From the NCBI GenBank assembly GCA_947629925.1, contig CANRFO010000001.1:141898-205897 (forward strand): a DNA stretch of 64,000 nucleotides, written 5' to 3'. Numbering within the stretch: position 1 is the stretch's first letter; the number at the start of each line of letters is the position of its first letter. The position numbers and the translations under genes are program-made. Shown piece after piece: positions 62,810-64,000 of the stretch. The stretch is from an uncultured Ruminiclostridium sp. (GTDB lineage: Bacteria > Bacillota > Clostridia > Oscillospirales > Ruminococcaceae). The notes beneath the pieces were generated by a model, which had not been told where the DNA came from, did not search any database, and saw only the letters and a program-made list of their open reading frames with translations.

Positions 62810-63397
62810 ATGCTGTTCATAACCGAACCGCAGCTCAGGAAGCTGGAAGCCTTTATGCAGGAGATACCAAACTTCCCGCCGAAAGGAACGCTGATAGATC
62901 TTGACAGGCTTGAGGATGAAATACTGCTTTTTAAGATCGAAAGCGTTGTTGTAAACCTCAAACACCAAAATCTGAAGGAAAGAAAGGAGAGCATAATGAA
63001 ATTCAGGAACGATCACCATCGCAGGATCTTTTTAAACGAGGCAAAGAAACAAAGCCTTAAAAATTACAGGCTGATATCAGCCCTGTATCTGCTGACAGCG
63101 GATGAAACTCTGTGGGAGTCCGCCAAAAGCGCTGTGGGAAAAGATGAGGTAGATTTTAAAAATATCCGTCTGAAAAGCGGAAGCGAAGACGCATACGCCC
63201 TTTATTGCGCCGCAAAGGATCTGTATAACGGCAGCAGACAGCTTTCGATAGACGATATTGCCGAGGTCGGGCTTGTAAAAAATAAAATTTTTTCTTTGAT
63301 ATTCAACGCGATCGTTATAAAAAGGAAAGGACTTGCGGCGGTTATCAAATTAAATGTAACGGGAGGAGGCTGTGATAAAAGCGATAATTCAGAATAG
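62810..63397 (+). CDS. Mobile-element-type protein of unknown function (DUF6075-like C-terminal part)
   Basis: The open frame gives 195 residues from the ATG at 62810 (after AAGGAGG). A second ATG at 62996, in the same frame, has its own AAAGGAG site, and from there the 133-residue product (MKFRNDHHRRIFLNEAKKQ...) resembles the DUF6075 proteins of Clostridial mobile elements: F-N-x-x-H near the start and a DLYNGS segment. It may be one fused protein or a small ORF plus a coupled gene. Function unknown. Confidence 0.55.
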   Translation: MLFITEPQLRKLEAFMQEIPNFPPKGTLIDLDRLEDEILLFKIESVVVNLKHQNLKERKESIMKFRNDHHRRIFLNEAKKQSLKNYRLISALYLLTADETLWESAKSAVGKDEVDFKNIRLKSGSEDAYALYCAAKDLYNGSRQLSIDDIAEVGLVKNKIFSLIFNAIVIKRKGLAAVIKLNVTGGGCDKSDNSE

Positions 63398-63861
63398 TGA
63401 ATACTGTGCAAAATTGATTTTGGGCGGCAAGGCTTGGTGCGGACAGCATATGCGACTGCACCATTACTGCCGAGACTCTGTTTGATTTTGAACTATTGGA
63501 AAAAATCGAAACGGTTGCAAGCCGAAAGGGGATATTCGAGCTGAACGAACTTTTAAAAAGTGAATATAAATTTTGTGATGAGAGGTGTAATGAGATGAAA
63601 ACGATGAGCAGCGAACTTGTTGAGTTTTTCAAACTGAACTATCCCGCAGGCACACGAGTGCAGCTCGACCATATGGGCAACGACCCTTGTCCCGTCCCCG
63701 ACGGCACTAATGGTACAGTCACGTCAGTAGACGATGCAGGTACGGTTTTTGTGGATTTTGACAACGGCAGGAGTATTGGAGTATGTCCTGAAGCTGATTC
63801 TTTCCACAAGATCAGCGAAAGGGAAAGAGCAGAAGAAATATCTCCCCAAATGTCTATGTAA
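63372..63861 (+). pseudogene. Frameshifted accessory gene running into the DUF4314 frame
   Basis: A GTG at 63372 behind GGGAGGAGG starts MIKAIIQNSEYCAKLILGGK. The frame then ends early at a TGA, while the coherent continuation (GADSICDCTITAETLFDFEL) is one base out of phase from about 63440. A +1 shift would restore one reading frame through to 63861. It may be a real disruption, a programmed shift or a sequence error. No family recognised; the ELNELL segment recalls small proteins of integrative elements. Confidence 0.45.
63595..63861 (+). CDS. DUF4314 domain protein
   Basis: The 88-residue product starts MKTMSSELVEFFKLNYPAGT at 63595 with a GAGAGGTG site. It shows the DUF4314 pattern: YPAGTRVQLDHM, a PVPDGTNGTVTSVDDAG segment and FDNGRSIGV near the end, an SH3-like fold. 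These proteins are found in plasmids and integrative elements of Firmicutes; their role is unknown. It supports reading the right end of the window as accessory DNA. Confidence 0.75.
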   Translation: MKTMSSELVEFFKLNYPAGTRVQLDHMGNDPCPVPDGTNGTVTSVDDAGTVFVDFDNGRSIGVCPEADSFHKISERERAEEISPQMSM

Positions 63862-64000
63862 AACCGCGTTTAATTCACATAAAGGGGGTGGCTAAATTGA
63901 GGGTTTAATATTTTAAAAAACAAATAGATAAGAGCAAAACTCAACAAAAAAGCCAAAAGGCAGTAAATAAAAAAGCTGACTGAAAGTTGAGAAAGAAAAA

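Noticed and set aside
1..64000. CRISPR array, rRNA genes, transposase or prophage
   Set aside because: No regularly spaced direct repeats with spacers, no rRNA segments, and no transposase, integrase or phage structural protein was seen in the window.

Overview
The window looks like chromosome from a Gram-positive, low-to-moderate GC member of the Clostridia, most likely a Ruminococcus-type gut anaerobe (Oscillospiraceae/Ruminococcaceae). The grounds are a complete S10-spc-alpha ribosomal operon in Firmicutes order with zinc forms of S14, L24 and adenylate kinase; a CIRCE-controlled hrcA-grpE-dnaK-dnaJ operon; sporulation-linked genes (ytfJ/gerW, dacF); scpA/scpB; pyruvate phosphate dikinase; many lipoproteins; and surface proteins with Ruminococcus-like C-terminal anchors. 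Vegetative (sigma-A type) promoters with 17-18 bp spacers and T-run hairpin terminators are easy to see. The genus is an inference.

Layout. 1-2.3 kb: a minus-strand operon of a PilZ protein and a membrane sensor cut by the window edge. 2.4-3.5 kb: a free-standing non-coding RNA candidate, then a leader peptide, a hairpin and an RNHCP protein. 3.5-8.0 kb: a minus-strand operon of two related lipoproteins carrying a repeated CxxC...WYHP signature and a GH27 alpha-galactosidase. 8.2-16.2 kb: ppdK, alr, an LCP-like protein, rimM-trmD, HPr and two orphan lipoproteins. 16.2-32.7 kb: the ribosomal protein superoperon from rpsJ to rplQ, including secY, adk, map, infA and rpoA. 32.8-39.1 kb: five consecutive single-gene units for secreted, C-terminally anchored surface proteins, each with its own promoter and terminator. 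39.2-42.4 kb: a minus-strand three-gene biotin carboxyltransferase operon with the 12S/1.3S/5S layout of a transcarboxylase. 42.5-49.1 kb: rluB, dacF-GNAT, ytfJ, DUF2953, scpB-scpA and a site-2 protease, all on the minus strand and interrupted by striking palindromic elements. 49.3-53.1 kb: two divergent, homologous solute-binding lipoproteins without permease genes. 53.2-58.3 kb: the heat-shock operon. 58.4-61.5 kb: a TetR-CPBP protease pair, then a membrane-tethered XRE regulator and a secreted protein that share a long promoter element. 61.6-64 kb: pyrE, tRNA-Pro(CGG), and the start of a mobile-element-like accessory module with a frameshifted gene.

The least explained parts are the five-gene surface array, the perfect multi-hairpin element at 43616-43722, the XRE/secreted-protein pair with its shared promoter, the WYHP lipoproteins, the orphan solute-binding pair with an embedded four-cysteine loop, and the non-coding RNA near 2.5 kb. 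No CRISPR array, rRNA gene or transposase was seen. All calls come from reading the sequence; no database search was run.
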